NCBI GenBank assembly: GCA_038373885.1
Contig: JAWZYV010012272.1
Location: forward strand, 1-64,000
Source: Cheiracanthium punctorium
Lineage: Eukaryota; Arthropoda; Arachnida; Araneae; Cheiracanthiidae
Direction: 5' to 3'
Length of the DNA: 64,000 bases
A program made the position numbers and the translations under genes. The first letter of the stretch is position 1. Each line of letters opens with the position of its first letter. Below are positions 46,806-58,474 of this stretch, piece after piece. The notes below the pieces were generated by a model. It was given only the letters and a program-made list of their open reading frames with translations, was not told the DNA's origin and ran no database searches.

Positions 46806-47666
46806 ACTTCTATATTGATATGAAAAAGCTTCCGCTTGAAAGGAATAAAGAAGTGATAATTAAAGTGTAATTAGCTCATTATTGCATTTCATGGAAACAA
46901 AGTTCCATACTAATTATTTTAAAACAGACATCAGACATACACCGCAATCCAAGAGTTTAAAATATTCCATGTGTCGCACATGCTTTAGAACTAAAATAGC
47001 ATGTTGAGGGATAACTGTCAAATTTAGCAACCTAGGAAGTCCAAAGAAAAAAAAATGTGCTGCTTCAGCTTAATTTTATTACATATTTATAGAAAACTGC
47101 TTTACGTTATTGCGTGTCTATTTCTTATTCAGCCCTTCTTTGCTCGACTAGTGGAAGTAAGTTTGAGTACAGGATTAGAGTGATGTTTTCATGGCATTTT
47201 GAAAAAATAAAAATTAATTTTGTTTTTAAAAGGTCTTGCACGTGTTAGCGGAAGTAAAATATCGAAAAAGAAGTTTTACTGTGTAAGTTTTGTTGCATGC
47301 ACAAAATTTAGCAAATAATTTTGTGCATAGATGTAGCGGAGTTTCAATATTCATTACACTTACTTTTTTAATAAGAAATTAATTAATCAAAAGTTTAAAT
47401 AATGATTTTTATTCATCTTTTTTCATGTTTACTGCTCCATGTGTAACATACAAATATCATTTTATAATTTAATTTCTTTCAAACTATAACTAATAGTGGG
47501 AATGACGTACTTTTCTTTTCTGCAATGAAAAAAATACCAAAGCTTTTAAACTTAGAAATACTTTTGATCACTAAAAACTGGAAAGTATAAGAAATATTTA
47601 ATCCTTTTAGTTAAGAATGATAATATGATTTCGGCATCGTAAGATATTTTAATTGTACATTTAGAA
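46806..47666. other. AT-rich DNA, no gene seen
   Basis: No ORF or repeat that I can support. Confidence 0.6.
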
Positions 47667-47995
47667 CAGCGTTTCTCAACCTGTGGAGCGGGACCCCCAA
47701 GGGGGGCGGAGAGCGTTTGCAGGGGGGGGGGGTGAAAAACCAAAGAGCAAGCAATGATGCATATTTTTAAAAAAATCATCTTATTTATTCTCATTTTTAC
47801 GCAAAAATATATCCATTTTCTCTTAAAATGTTCATTCAAACTTTACTGATAACAGTATTTTGTAGAAAATTCGACTAAATGTTCACTGTTAAAGATTAAA
47901 AACTGAAAGTATGCTGAAAAATGTGAGGGGAGGGGCGCCACCGTAAGTTAGCTTTTGTTGGGGGGGAGGCGACGTTAAAAGGTTGAGAGCCGCTG
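47667..47995. mobile_element. hAT MITE, 329 bp
   Basis: The left end CAGCGTTTCTCAACCT and the right end on the minus strand CAGCGGCTCTCAACCTTT are inverted copies. The flanks ATTTAGAA (47659-47666) and ATTTAGAG (47996-48003) match at 7 of 8 bases. The interior has G/C runs and AAAAATCATC but no coding. Confidence 0.85.
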
Positions 47996-48210
47996 ATTTA
48001 GAGTACAATAAAAAAATAATAAGCGTACGAAATTACTTGCGTTGTGAGAACTCACGACACATATTTTACTATTTACTTGAGTACTTGCAATATTATTCTA
48101 TTTGAGTATTTGCGAGCATTGATATTGCATAATCACGAAGATTTATTCAAGTTCCTTTGATGAGAGAATTTGGTTACATTTATGAGAGGATGGCTAAACC
48201 ATACTTTAGA

Positions 48211-48395
48211 GCAGATATTGACAACATTTGGAAAGTTGCGGACCAAACTTTAGGATGTTAGAAAAGTCGCGGACCGTACAAGTAGGCTTTATATGGGATT
48301 TCGAATGGTTTGTATTGGTTTTTTGTGGGAATGTGAAATGTTGTGCGAGCCGGATCGATTGCCATATCGGTCCATATCCGGCCATATACGTAGAA
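48211..48395 (+). mobile_element. hAT MITE relative (truncated)
   Basis: AAAGTTGCGGACCAAACTTT, AGGATGTTAG and AAGTCGCGGACC, followed by TTTATATGGGATTTCGAATGG, align with the minus strand of the MITE at 61188-61403. The left end CAGATATTGACAAC resembles the CAGATATGGGCAAC end, but the right end is lost. Confidence 0.75.
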
Positions 48396-49029
48396 CTTCA
48401 TTAAAATATAATAAAACCTTTTTGAAAGTTAAAATAAGTTTAATTCATTTTTTTTTATTTTCTTACTCTAGGAGAAATACGTTATTTAGTATATTAAAGT
48501 ATTTTTATTTGAAACCCAGTTTTTCTTCTGTTTGTTTTATATAAACAATTATCTAGAACTTTTTATGAAGGCAAATGTATGAAACACGTTTAGTAATTTG
48601 AAAGGAAAACACAACTCTGACATTCTTGTTTGTTGTAGAAAACAGCAGGGAAGATTCTTTTTATTCATTAAATGATTTGATATTATGTTTTTCATTATCT
48701 AATCGTTTTGTTCTAGTATAACATCTGGCACATTTTCTGTTTGTTTTCTTAGATATATTTATGCATATTACAGTTATGACAAATAAATGTGTTTTTTGAT
48801 ACTCAGCATAAGGATTTAAATAATAAATTACAAAAGTGTTAACTGTAAATATATACTATTATATCACTGTGCAGCATTGTACTGTAACATAACTGTAGGT
48901 ATATATTACAAATATGTCCGAATAATTTTTTTTTAATATTCAGCGTAATGGTTGTTTTAATTGATCATAAAAATGCTTACAAGCATTAATATTTTTTTTG
49001 TATTGCCCCTGAATGACTATTTGTAATTG
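48396..49029. other. AT-rich DNA, no gene seen
   Basis: No coding or repeat feature recognised. Confidence 0.6.
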
Positions 49030-49037
49030 TTCTAGTG

Positions 49038-49890
49038 CAGTGGTTCCCGACCGGGGGGTCGCGACCCCCAAGTGGGTCGCCATGCCTCTTTTCGGGGGTC
49101 GTCGCAGACCGCTTTTGTAGGAAATTAATAGTAAACTTTTTTCACGTTTCTCTGCCATGAGACACCATTTTTCCCTTTTCCTTTGGAAAGAAAAAATCCT
49201 TATTCTCCTCAGGGCTTTTGTATCAAAGCTACAAAAACTGACGTCGGTGAATATAGGAGTGTTAAATAAAGCTTGAGAACCCATGCATTAAGACAGAAGA
49301 ATCAGAAATAGGAATTGCAATTAATTTAAAGGGGGTAATTAGTAGCCACCTTGAAGCCCTTCAATCTGAATCGTGCGAAATCCATTTCACACATCTTAAG
49401 ATGTCGCCGATCCTTCTGATGAAGTGCAGGGTGAATTTTTGAATTTGCAAAATGACTCCTCCGCAAGTTTATACCAAGAAAAACCGTAAACTGAATTTTG
49501 GTGTGCTGTGCGTTGCTCATATCCGATAATTTTTCGTGTCAAATGTTAACGCCATTTGCATCCACACTTATCTGCGTGAAGTTGGATTTTCAACTCTTTT
49601 GCAGAAGAAGACAAAAACCAGTAATAAATTAGATGTCTAAGATGACATGCGGTTGACTTTGATCAATATTCAGCCAAGAACAGCCAAACTTGTCAGTCAA
49701 ATTCAGCCTCAATCATCCTATTAAAAATCAGTACGTATTAAAAAGATGCCAATTTTAAATCTCAAGATTTATTTTTTCATTATTAATTTTTTTTATTGGT
49801 CAAACATGGCAGATGGGGGCGGGGGGGGGGTCGCGAAAGTTTTGAAAAATCTAAAAGGGGTTGCGATTGAAAAAAGGTTGGGAACCACTG
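49038..49890 (+). mobile_element. hAT transposon, internally deleted, 853 bp
   Basis: CAGTGGTTCCCGACC at the left and its near-complement GGTTGGGAACCACTG at the right form the terminal repeats. TTCTAGTG is duplicated exactly on both flanks (49030-49037 and 49891-49898), the 8 bp signature of hAT. The interior includes a decayed piece of the transposase C-terminus (see 49400-49720), so this is a deletion derivative of an autonomous BED/Buster-like hAT. Confidence 0.95.
49400..49722 (+). pseudogene. hAT transposase C-terminal fragment
   Basis: One plus frame reads VQGEFLNLQNDSSASLYQEK, a stop, then TEFWCAVRCSYP. After a shift it reads YLREVGFSTLLQKKTKTSNK, then DDMRLTLINIQPRTAKLVSQ. This order (an LQND stretch, EFW, the GFST motif, and the DDMRL.L..IQPR.. 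tail) is that of the hATC dimerisation region in ZBED5/SCAND3-like transposases. Stops and one frameshift disable it. The catalytic region is deleted. Confidence 0.85.
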
Positions 49891-49898
49891 TTCTAGTG

Positions 49899-52860
49899 CA
49901 TGGATGGAATAAGAAAGATGTCCATATATTTCGATTTTTATATTTTTCGTGGAATTAATTATTCGCAAGTTAAATTCAAACTGTTCAAACTTATAAAGTA
50001 GTTTAAACAATAAATTGATATTCTTGATTGAGATTGAAGTTACAAAAAAAAAAGGAAAAAACCACGGAAAAAAATATAGATTACTTTTTCTGTCGTCAAA
50101 TATCACATAACATTAAGAGCATTGTACAGATATAACCTACGGGTGACGAGCTGTCACCGGCAGGTAGACGTGGTGCTAAGCTGATGACAAAAATCTGTCA
50201 TTCCCATTCCTAATACTTTTATTTTAGGAGAACTGTGTCCAGAGCCATGACATATCTTTCTTCCTTTATTGTGTGGGCGAAATTAGAAATGAAAGACGGT
50301 GAGGTAAATTTTCAGGTGGACGCTATTTATAAACGTTTTTCAGTAGGATGTGTTGGATTCAATCAGACGTTCTTCATAATTTTAGTCATTTTTTGACATT
50401 TTCCTTGTGTTAAATGAGAAGAAAAAGGAAGAATTTGCCCGAGTTATAGGTTTAGGGATTTTTGAAAGCGTTTATTTTAAGCCCATAGTTACTTTTAAAA
50501 TTTAATGCCACTTACGATTTATTTAGTTTTGGGCCCTGCTAGAATTAACTATCTAAGAAATCCTAAATGTTAAATTACTGCTGCAGTTTATTTAAAAAGT
50601 GAATTTTTTAAGGAAATAGACAGTAATATTAGAATTGCCTACTAAACTACTACTTTGTTTTACAACCTTCATCAGATATAGTCTAAGTACACTTTACTTT
50701 TATAAATGCAGTTTGAAAAGTCCAGCATACATCATAATCCATGAGTGCACCGTATTTATCTTTCTTGCTCCATAAGACGCTTCTTTGGAAATAAACTATA
50801 TTAAAATCGCCTAGTAAAACTTTTTTACAATCTTTCAATCTTTGCCTGGCATATTCTAACAACTACACTTCATCTTTATAATAAACAGTACGGTTTGACA
50901 AAAATTTTTCGCCAAACATAGAAGATATCGTCCAGCTAATTTTATTTTTGGGACTTATTTATTTGCGCCACATTTAGAAATAAATTGCTAAAAATAGCAA
51001 ACCTCGGAGAAATTTGATATTTTAAAACCTTGTAAATATATCTGGTAACCCTTGAAAAGTGATTTGCCGCGTAGATAAAAGTGCTTGTCTGAAATCAAAA
51101 GCATTCACATCTTACAAAAACTATTTTCGTTGAAATATCTCCTAGCTAATATTTATTTTAATAAGATACGTTTTTTAATTTTAAAGTTGCATGTTAGCGC
51201 ACTGAAATCTTTTGCTTATATTTTGCACTGCTTGCTGAAATGTTTTCTCTGTCAATTTTCGCTTTGAATCGACCATAAAACTTGACCGCGAATGTACACA
51301 ATAATACAATAAAATATTTTCAGTGTGCAATAATATGATGTGTAATTCTACAAGGGTACATCGCTGATAATGGGCAGAACAAATTGTAAGAAAAATATTT
51401 AAAATGTCTTTTACTACATATATTAAGCAGTTAGTGACCAGCCGATTGGAAATTGACATTGGAAAAATGCGAGACAAAGAAAGAAATATTGAAACTCTGT
51501 ATTTGATACAAATCACTGTTTCAGATGGAGGAAGAAATCTTTTGGACTACATTGGCAATGTTTCGATGAAATTTAAGAATTCCCTTTATAAAATTTTAAT
51601 GCAGAGCTAAGACTTCCATTCCGTTCTCAAAATTCCTTAAAAAAAAACTTAGATTTCTTATATTAAAATTAATTTTTGTCATAAGTATAAAATTTTATAA
51701 AAACAATATTGCAAATTTTAGTATTTGCTGACTGATACACAGTGTGAGTGCAGTTTTACATGAAAAGTAATTGTATTTTTAAAGCAACCCTGTTCTATCT
51801 GTATTTTAGTTTAATGATTTAGATTATAATTGAAATTTTAGGTCAATTTAACAACTAAAAATATTAAGGAAAAATTATGTTTTAACAAAGGTTGAATGGT
51901 TAAGCATTGTACTATAAAACTTGATATTCATTCTATTTACAAACATTTACAATGTTCTTACAAGTTTAGTTAAACTGATCGCTTAAAAAAGTAAAAATTC
52001 TTTTAATTTTCCTTTAATGGAAAATAATTTTCTTTAAAATATTATCATTATATTACAGACTAGACAAAGAAATTAATCGAAAGAAAAAAAAGTAATTTTT
52101 AAACAGTGATGCAATTTCAAATGCATGACATGCTATTATAAAAAGAATTTACTTATTCAAAACAAATATTTAAACCCATGTTAGAAGCAGAAACTTTTAT
52201 ATTAAGCTAAAAAGTAAAAGAGAAAAAATTGATGTTGATATTTTTCGGCTTTAAAAGATCATAAATAAGCTAAAAATTCAAATCGACCGCTTTCTTGAAA
52301 TAGTCCTTAAAAAAAAAAAAAATAGAAAGTATGACAAGTAATTTTCAAAAGTATGTTTACTTTTAATTGTCAGCCATGAAAGAATAAAAAAAATATGTTA
52401 GAAATTACTGAAAATGAAAGTCCAAAAAAGAAAAAAATCGATGGATTTAAAGAAAAGGTAGTTAATTACAAAATGCTTCAATTTTCGTCGTTAAAGAAAT
52501 AAAAATGCAGATATTTAAATTAATAAAATTATACATTTTGACGATGAAAAAATTAGCATTTAAGTTTATTATTTTCTTGTTTAAAAATAAGAAAAAGGAA
52601 AATATTTCATGAATAGAGGTCATGCCACATTTTTAATTTTATAAACTGATTTATTTGAGTTTATATTTGTTACTCAACAAACATGCATTTTCACGTTCGT
52701 CTGTTTGTGGAAATGATTTCAACGAGTAAAAAAATTTTTCAAAAATAATATCAGTAAACTTAATGAATTTTGAAACTAAAAACGAGAAACCAATTCAAAA
52801 ACTCTTACAATGTTCCGAAAGCATGTTCCGAAAGAATTTGGTTCACCTAAGTCTTTTATC
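49899..52860. other. AT-rich DNA, no gene seen
   Basis: No gene is recognised. A short palindromic string GGGTGACGAGCTGTCACC lies at 50141-50158. An ORF at 51404-51610 reads TSRLEIDIGKMRDKERNIET but matches no family I know. Confidence 0.55.
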
Positions 52861-52879
52861 ATGGGGAAGGTTTTTAAGC

Positions 52880-53118
52880 TATCCGTTTTCCTCTAACTTG
52901 CCACTAGGTGGCGCCGCAGAACGTCGAATTCTATTCCGTTTAGCTGTTTGCTATGCGAATATCGTCCAACCAATTTCGATGAAATTTGGTACACGCGGAT
53001 ATTAGAACACGTAGAATATTTTTCACTATCCATTTTGCTGTAACTTGCCTCTAAATGGCGCTGCAACGCATCAACTTCTATACCGTTCGACCGATCGGCA
53101 TAAAATTTTTTATACTTG
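52880..53118 (+). repeat. Helitron-type tandem array, left part
   Basis: Units of roughly 140 bases carry CTATCCATTTTGCTGTAACT, TGCC(A)CTARRTGGCGCTGCA, a TTCGACCGATCG-like block and ATGAAATTTGGTAYAC. The array is interrupted by the LTR element at 53123 and resumes at 58167 and again at 62713, where it reaches a Helitron 3' end. Confidence 0.8.
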
Positions 53119-53122
53119 CACA

Positions 53123-53606
53123 TGTAGTGCCTGGAGCCCTACAGGCAAGACTGGAATTTTGGCTAGTGATCGGCTAGTGATTCGACTTGTCATCTCACTT
53201 AAAAGTCGGATGTTTGCCTACTGTCTTGCGAGTGACGTCATCTTCCCGACTGTCGCTGCATGCCGACAGCAAAGATGTATCGTGATCCTTTAGCCATTTT
53301 TCCTAACAGACGCCTGGTCCAGCGTGCAAAGTTTCGTCCCCCGTGGATTGCTGTGATATATAATCCTACTCGGTGCAGCCGTGCGGTGGAAAAAAAGGGA
53401 TCTGCTTCGGCAGTTTTTGTTATTGTAAAAGCCTAGGCATTTTATTTTCCAACTAACATGTTTTGTTAAGTTTAATACTAATGTTTTAAATTGTTATATT
53501 AATAAATTATGTTTTTAATTGTTTAAATGGAGTCATAGTCATTTTAAAGTATGATGGTGTGATGAGGGAGCATTTTGGTCGTTCTCCTGCTCGCGCCCAT
53601 TCTACA
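53123..53606 (+). repeat. 5' LTR
   Basis: Begins TGTAGTGCC and ends TCTACA. It holds TATATAA at 53357-53363 and AATAAA at 53501-53506, plausible promoter and polyadenylation signals. An internal duplication GGCTAGTGATC/GGCTAGTGATT lies at 53161-53183. It differs from the 3' LTR by four substitutions. Confidence 0.97.
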
Positions 53607-53624
53607 TTGGTGACCCGGCATTTC
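53607..53624 (+). other. primer-binding site
   Basis: TTGGTGACCCGGCATTT directly follows the 5' LTR. TGG at its start fits pairing with the CCA end of a tRNA. I cannot say which tRNA. Confidence 0.7.
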
Positions 53625-53778
53625 TAAACAGCTGAAAATGTTCCCGTCAAGTGGAAGTTCAGATTGAAGTGTGGAAGTCGTGTTTGTCTCTGGTGCTGGG
53701 TGAGTTTACGTTATTGTCTCTTGATCGCTTTGAACCCCTTCCCTCTGATCAGTTGCCATAGCTTATAAATATTTCAGA

Positions 53779-54570
53779 ATGTCTGTTAACGGACAGCAGA
53801 ACGGTGCAGTTTCGGTTGGGTTAGAGGTGTCTCGTGTAGCTTTTAAAGCTCCACCTTTTTGGGAAGCTGACCCTGAACTGTGGTTTATTCAAATTGAATC
53901 CCAGTTTCTTGTCGCTGGAATTTCAGTAGATGCTACGAAATTTCATTCGGTTGTGTCTTCACTGGATACCAAAACTCTAGGATGTGTGAAGGACATGATT
54001 AAGAATCCCCCGACCGAAAACATGTATGAAACTTTAAAACATCGCATACTCAAACACTTTGCTCAGTCCGACATTGCCAATTTCAATCTATTATTTAGAG
54101 ATTTACAACTTGGCGATAAGCGCCCTTCGCATTTGTTGGATGAAATGCGAGCCTTGGCTTCTGATAAATTAGAAGAGACTATGTTAAAATCTCTGTGGCT
54201 GCAGAGACTCCCGAATAACATGCAACAGATCTTGTACGCTAGTACTGAAAACTTGTCTGGCTTAGCTCAAATAGCCGACAAGATTTACGAAGTTTCTGGT
54301 CCCTCAATTAACGCAGTGGGTGCGGTAAATGATAACAGCGAGATAATTGCTCTTAAAACTGAAATCGAGGAGCTAAAGCGTTTAGTTAAGAGTCTTGCTG
54401 GTTCAAACCGCTCCCGTAATTCGAGGATTGATCGGAACAAGCGTGCAAATTCGGTGAGCAGGTTAAATGAGAGGTCTAAAACTTCAACTGACAAACTGTG
54501 CTGGTATCATTCTCGTTTTGCTCATAAAGCAACTAAGTGTAATAAACCATGCAGTTGGTCGGAAAACTGA
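53779..54570 (+). CDS. gag: Gag-like protein of the Ty3/Gypsy element
   Basis: This 263-residue structural protein packages the element's RNA. Residues 20-50 contain AFKAPPFWEADPELWFIQIE, the conserved start of arthropod Gypsy Gag. The middle (80-175) fits the capsid-like helical region. A short coiled coil lies at 186-206 and a basic stretch at 209-233. The end has C241, H244, C254 and C258 (CWYHSRFAHKATKCNKPC), a zinc-knuckle variant seen in related elements. The start is the first ATG after the primer site. It stops at TGA 54568-54570, where the protease frame lies one base back. It has the same frame as pol downstream, which suggests that gag and pol were once continuous or needed one shift only. 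Confidence 0.9.
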   Translation: MSVNGQQNGAVSVGLEVSRVAFKAPPFWEADPELWFIQIESQFLVAGISVDATKFHSVVSSLDTKTLGCVKDMIKNPPTENMYETLKHRILKHFAQSDIANFNLLFRDLQLGDKRPSHLLDEMRALASDKLEETMLKSLWLQRLPNNMQQILYASTENLSGLAQIADKIYEVSGPSINAVGAVNDNSEIIALKTEIEELKRLVKSLAGSNRSRNSRIDRNKRANSVSRLNERSKTSTDKLCWYHSRFAHKATKCNKPCSWSEN

Positions 54571-54779
54571 CCCATACGGCTGTTTCGTCGGCGGCAGACC
54601 GGGTTCATGTATCCAGCCGGCTCTTTATTACAGATCGTAAAACCAACATTAAATATTTGGTCGATTCTGGAGCTGTCGTTAGTTGCTATCCGCGGAAACT
54701 AACAAAGTGTACTCAAAAGCGTTTTTTTATCACTTCATGCTGCAAACGGTTCTGTGATACCCACGTACGGTACAGTTAA
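54540..54779 (+). pseudogene. protease segment, out of frame with gag and pol
   Basis: In the frame one base behind gag, this segment encodes RLFITDRKTNIKYLVDSGAV and SCYPRKL. DSGA (about 54663-54674) is the active-site motif of retroviral-type aspartic proteases. The rest of the domain (flap and ILGIDFL) continues in the pol frame from about 54729. The switch falls at a run of seven T at 54722-54728, consistent with one extra T. The listed end follows the broken frame. The protein is not made as one piece in this copy without frame changes. Confidence 0.85.
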
Positions 54780-57654
54780 GTTGTCTTTGGACTTTGGTTT
54801 GAAAGAGCAGTGTTCATGGACTTTCATAGTTGCAGATGTTTCACAGCCAATACTTGGCATAGATTTCTTAGAACATTATGAACTTTTAATTGACTTTAAA
54901 AATAAACTTTTAATAGACAACACTACAGCAACACAAATCAAAGGTTTAATTTCGAATGTAAATGGGTCTAGTTTAATTCCAATATCTGGTGAATCTGTAT
55001 ATCATACAATACTTTTAAAATACCCTGATTTGTTTTCCAACTATTTAAATACTCAAACAGCTAAAACAAAAACTCCAATTACGCATTGTATTGAAACAAA
55101 AGGCCCTCCTGTATTTGCCAGACCCAGAAGATTAACCCCTGAAAAATTGTCATTTCTTGGTAAAGAGTTTAAAATCTTGTTAGACCAAGGCATAATTAGA
55201 CCTTCAAAAAGTCCGTGGTCCAGTCCGATCCATTTAGTACCCAAGAAAGATGGATCCTGGAGAATCTGTGGTGATTTTCGTCGGTTGAATGCAGTGACCA
55301 TTCCCGATAGATATCCTTTGCCACACATTCACGACTTTACTCTGGGGTTAAGGGGTAAGACTATTTTTTCAAAGTTGGACCTAGTCAAAGCTTATCATCA
55401 AATTCCGGTAGATCCTGCAGACGTTCAGAAAACCGCTGTCACAACTCCAATCGGATTATTCGAGTATGTTTTTATGACCTTTGGGTTGCGTAACGCATCA
55501 CAATCATTCCAAAGATTTATAGATAATGTACTTCGAGGATTGGATTGTTGCTATGCGTATGTTGACGACATACTGGTAGCGTCAACCGATGAACAAACTC
55601 ATAAGAAAGATTTGGAAACTGTGTTTCAGCGGCTTCAGAAATACGGAATAGTGTTGAATGTTAACAAATGCTTGTTTGGAAAAACTGAACTGAATTTCTT
55701 AGGATTTTTAATTTCTGCTAAGGGAATTTCACCTTTGCCTGAAAAAGTTAAAACTTTAACAGATTATCCTTTGCCTCAAACTGCCCAGGAGCTGAGACGA
55801 TTTTTAGCTACACTGAATTTTTACCATCGATTTTTGAAAGGTGCTTCGCAGGTTCAGGCATGCTTACATGAACTCGTAGCAGGTAGAACCAAAAATGACA
55901 AGTCCCCACTCGAGTGGACTGACATTTCGCGAGCAGCCTTCGAATCGTGTAAAGCATTGATAGCTAATGCTACTGTGCTAGCTTTTCCGGCTCCGGATGC
56001 TAGATTGTCACTCATGGTAGACGCGTCGGATGTTGGTGCTGGATCAGTGCTTCATCAGCACACTGGCGGTGAAATAGAACCGCTTGGATTCTTTTCCAGA
56101 AAATTTACACGTGCTGAGAAAAACTATAGCACTTTTGACCGTGAACTTTTAGCAGTTTACCTTTCTGTTAAACATTTTAAACATATGTTAGAGGGTCGTG
56201 AAAGTATTATTTTTACAGATCACAAACCACTGACATTTGCCTTTTTACAGAAACACGATAACTTTTCACCCCGACAAATTCGTCACCTTGAGTTTATTTC
56301 ACAGTACACAACAGATATGAGGCACATTTCAGGCAAAGAAAATGTAGTAGCAGATGCACTGTCTCGCATCTCCCAAATCGATTCCTCCGTCCCAATTGAT
56401 TATAACGCTATGGCTTCTGATCAGGCTAGAGATGAGGGATTGCGTTCATTGTTGGGATCAGAGACGGACCTCAAGCTAAAGATATTACAGTTTGGTCCTG
56501 CGGACAAACCACTCTACTGTGACACGTCCACTGGTGAAGTTCGTCCCTATGTGCCCAAAACGTTTCAGAAGAAAGTATTTGATTCTGTGCATGGACTTTC
56601 TCATCCCGGAATAAAGGCCACTTTCAAGTTGCTTCAGCAACGTTATGTGTGGAAGGATATGAGAAAAGACTGTACTAGATGGTGCAAGTCCTGCATACCG
56701 TGTCAGAAATCTAAAGTTTTCAAACACACTAAATCAGCTTTGGGACAGTTTTCTTTGCCCCACAGTCGTTTTTCACGTGTGCACATAGACATCGTGGGAC
56801 CACTTCCGACAGTGAAAGAAAAGTCGTATTTATTAACCTGTATTGATCGTTTTTCTAGGTGGATAGAGGCTTTTCCTATGGACAACCAGTCTGCTGAAAC
56901 TGCCGCCAGAACTTTCCTTGACGGTTGGGTAGCACGATTCGGTGTACCTGAAGTTGTTACAACCGACCGTGGCACAAACTTCCAAAGTAATCTCTTCTTT
57001 TCACTTTCCAAAATGCTGGGAATGGAGCTTACACGAACCACAGCATACCATCCCCAGTCCAATGGAATCGTAGAGAGGTTTCATCGTCAGCTGAAGAGCG
57101 GTTTGATGTCTCACTCCGAGGAGTACTGGCTGGAAGCGCTGCCACTAGTTCTGTTGGGCATTCGCTGCTGTATCAAGGAAGACATCGGTGCCTCTCCTGC
57201 CGAGATGGTATATGGTCAAACCTTGCGGCTGCCGGGACAGTTCTTCGACAATGCCAAGCCAACTGTGAGTCAGCCTATGTTTGTGCAGATCCTCAAGCAG
57301 CAGATGGCAAAATTGCGTCCTGTCCCCACAACTCATCACTCGAGAGCAGCTACCTTCGTCAGTAGAGACCTTTCCACTACGGAATATGTATTTTTACGAG
57401 TTGATAAAGTGCGTCGACCACTCGAGCAGCCGTATGATGGCCCCTACAAAGTTCTTGCAAGGACTGATAAAGTCTTCACTCTTGAAGTAAATGGCAAAAG
57501 TCAGACGGTGACCATAGACCGATTGAAGCCAGCTTTTGTCGACCCGGAACCTGTTCCCGAAAGCACGACAGATTCGTCACTTGATACTTCCGTTCGGCCT
57601 ACAGTGACAAGATCTGGCAGAGAAGTTCGTCCAGTTGTTAGATTCCAAGCTTAG
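54754..57654 (+). CDS. pol: Pol polyprotein: protease end, reverse transcriptase, RNase H, integrase
   Basis: 966 residues. [10 protein letters not shown] (33-42) is the end of the protease. Reverse transcriptase spans about 105-350, with FSKLDL (D209), FGLRNA (243-248) and the catalytic YVDD (269-272), and copies RNA to DNA. RNase H spans about 415-540: D423, E464, D489 in TDHK, and ADALSR (533-538). Integrase has an HHCC zinc site (H613, H617, C647, C650) and a core D679, D738, E774 with the D-x35-E spacing. The tail ends [10 protein letters not shown] and a short acidic stretch. No chromodomain and no env follow. All catalytic residues are kept and the frame has no stops. The ATG is only the first in frame: the true start depends on joining to gag. 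Confidence 0.95.
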   Translation: MIPTYGTVKLSLDFGLKEQCSWTFIVADVSQPILGIDFLEHYELLIDFKNKLLIDNTTATQIKGLISNVNGSSLIPISGESVYHTILLKYPDLFSNYLNTQTAKTKTPITHCIETKGPPVFARPRRLTPEKLSFLGKEFKILLDQGIIRPSKSPWSSPIHLVPKKDGSWRICGDFRRLNAVTIPDRYPLPHIHDFTLGLRGKTIFSKLDLVKAYHQIPVDPADVQKTAVTTPIGLFEYVFMTFGLRNASQSFQRFIDNVLRGLDCCYAYVDDILVASTDEQTHKKDLETVFQRLQKYGIVLNVNKCLFGKTELNFLGFLISAKGISPLPEKVKTLTDYPLPQTAQELRRFLATLNFYHRFLKGASQVQACLHELVAGRTKNDKSPLEWTDISRAAFESCKALIANATVLAFPAPDARLSLMVDASDVGAGSVLHQHTGGEIEPLGFFSRKFTRAEKNYSTFDRELLAVYLSVKHFKHMLEGRESIIFTDHKPLTFAFLQKHDNFSPRQIRHLEFISQYTTDMRHISGKENVVADALSRISQIDSSVPIDYNAMASDQARDEGLRSLLGSETDLKLKILQFGPADKPLYCDTSTGEVRPYVPKTFQKKVFDSVHGLSHPGIKATFKLLQQRYVWKDMRKDCTRWCKSCIPCQKSKVFKHTKSALGQFSLPHSRFSRVHIDIVGPLPTVKEKSYLLTCIDRFSRWIEAFPMDNQSAETAARTFLDGWVARFGVPEVVTTDRGTNFQSNLFFSLSKMLGMELTRTTAYHPQSNGIVERFHRQLKSGLMSHSEEYWLEALPLVLLGIRCCIKEDIGASPAEMVYGQTLRLPGQFFDNAKPTVSQPMFVQILKQQMAKLRPVPTTHHSRAATFVSRDLSTTEYVFLRVDKVRRPLEQPYDGPYKVLARTDKVFTLEVNGKSQTVTIDRLKPAFVDPEPVPESTTDSSLDTSVRPTVTRSGREVRPVVRFQA

Positions 57655-57671
57655 TCGACCTTGCAGTCTAC

Positions 57672-57683
57672 GGAGGGGAGTGA
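57672..57683 (+). other. polypurine tract
   Basis: GGAGGGGAGTGA lies directly before the 3' LTR, the usual primer for plus-strand synthesis. Confidence 0.8.
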
Positions 57684-58166
57684 TGTAGTGCCTGGAGCCC
57701 TACAGGCAAGACTGGAATTTTGGCTAGTGATCGGCTAGTGATTCGACTTGCCATCTTACTTAAAAGTCGGATGTTTGCCTACTGTCTTGCGAGTGACGTC
57801 ATCTTCCCGACTGTCGCTGCATGCCGACAGCAAAGATGTATCGTGATCCTTTAGCCATTTTTCCCAACAGACGCCTGGTCCAGCGTGCAAAGTTTCGTCC
57901 CCCGTGGATTGCTGTGATATATAATCCTACTCGGTGCAGCCGTGCGGTGGAAAAAAGGGATCTGCTTCGGCAGTTTTTTGTTATTGTAAAAGCCTAGGCG
58001 TTTTATTTTCCAACTAACATGTTTTGTTAAGTTTAATACTAATGTTTTAAATTGTTATATTAATAAATTATGTTTTTAATTGTTTAAATGGAGTCATAGT
58101 CATTTTAAAGTATGATGGTGTGATGAGGGAGCATTTGGTCGTTCTCCTGCTCGCGCCCATTCTACA
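57684..58166 (+). repeat. 3' LTR
   Basis: Partner of the 5' LTR with the same TGTAGT...TCTACA ends. CACA follows at 58167-58170 as the target duplication. Confidence 0.97.
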
Positions 58167-58474
58167 CACATTTGAGCAGAAGAATATATTCTGTGTTCCT
58201 TTTGATGTTACACACCACTAGATGGCACTGCAATGCATTATTATTTTAACTCGCCACTAGATTACTCTGCAGCAGGCGAAATTCTTAACCATTCAAACGG
58301 TCGCTATGAAAATCAGTATACATAGCTATTTGAACAATGAGAATATTTTGGCGTTATCCATTTTACTATAACTCGCCCATTGATGGCCCTGTAGCAAATC
58401 GTTACTTAATTAACCACTAGATGGCACTGCAGTGTATCACTTCTTGACTGTGCAACTCATCGCTATGAAAATAG
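58167..58474 (+). repeat. Helitron-type tandem array, middle part
   Basis: Continues the array cut at 53118. CACTAGATGGCACTGCA recurs at about 58208 and 58422, with TTATCCATTTTACTATAACT and a TCGCTATGAAAAT block. It ends at GAAAATAG, the target duplication of the next hAT element. Confidence 0.8.

Larger units (their letters stand above)
53123..58166 (+). mobile_element. Ty3/Gypsy LTR retrotransposon, near-complete and young
   Basis: It has two LTRs of 484 and 483 bases, gag, protease, reverse transcriptase, RNase H and integrase in that order, with no env. CACA flanks both ends (53119-53122 and 58167-58170), a 4 bp target duplication typical of Ty3/Gypsy. The LTRs differ at four substitutions and three one-base homopolymer indels, so the insertion is recent. 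It lies inside a Helitron repeat array. Two compensating frame changes around the protease separate gag from pol, so this copy is probably not autonomous unless they are assembly errors. Confidence 0.97.

Noticed and set aside
54565..54571. Slippery site for programmed frameshifting at the gag end
   Set aside because: The bases GGAAAAC before the stop do not fit the X XXY YYZ pattern in the gag frame, and the second compensating shift makes simple indels more likely.
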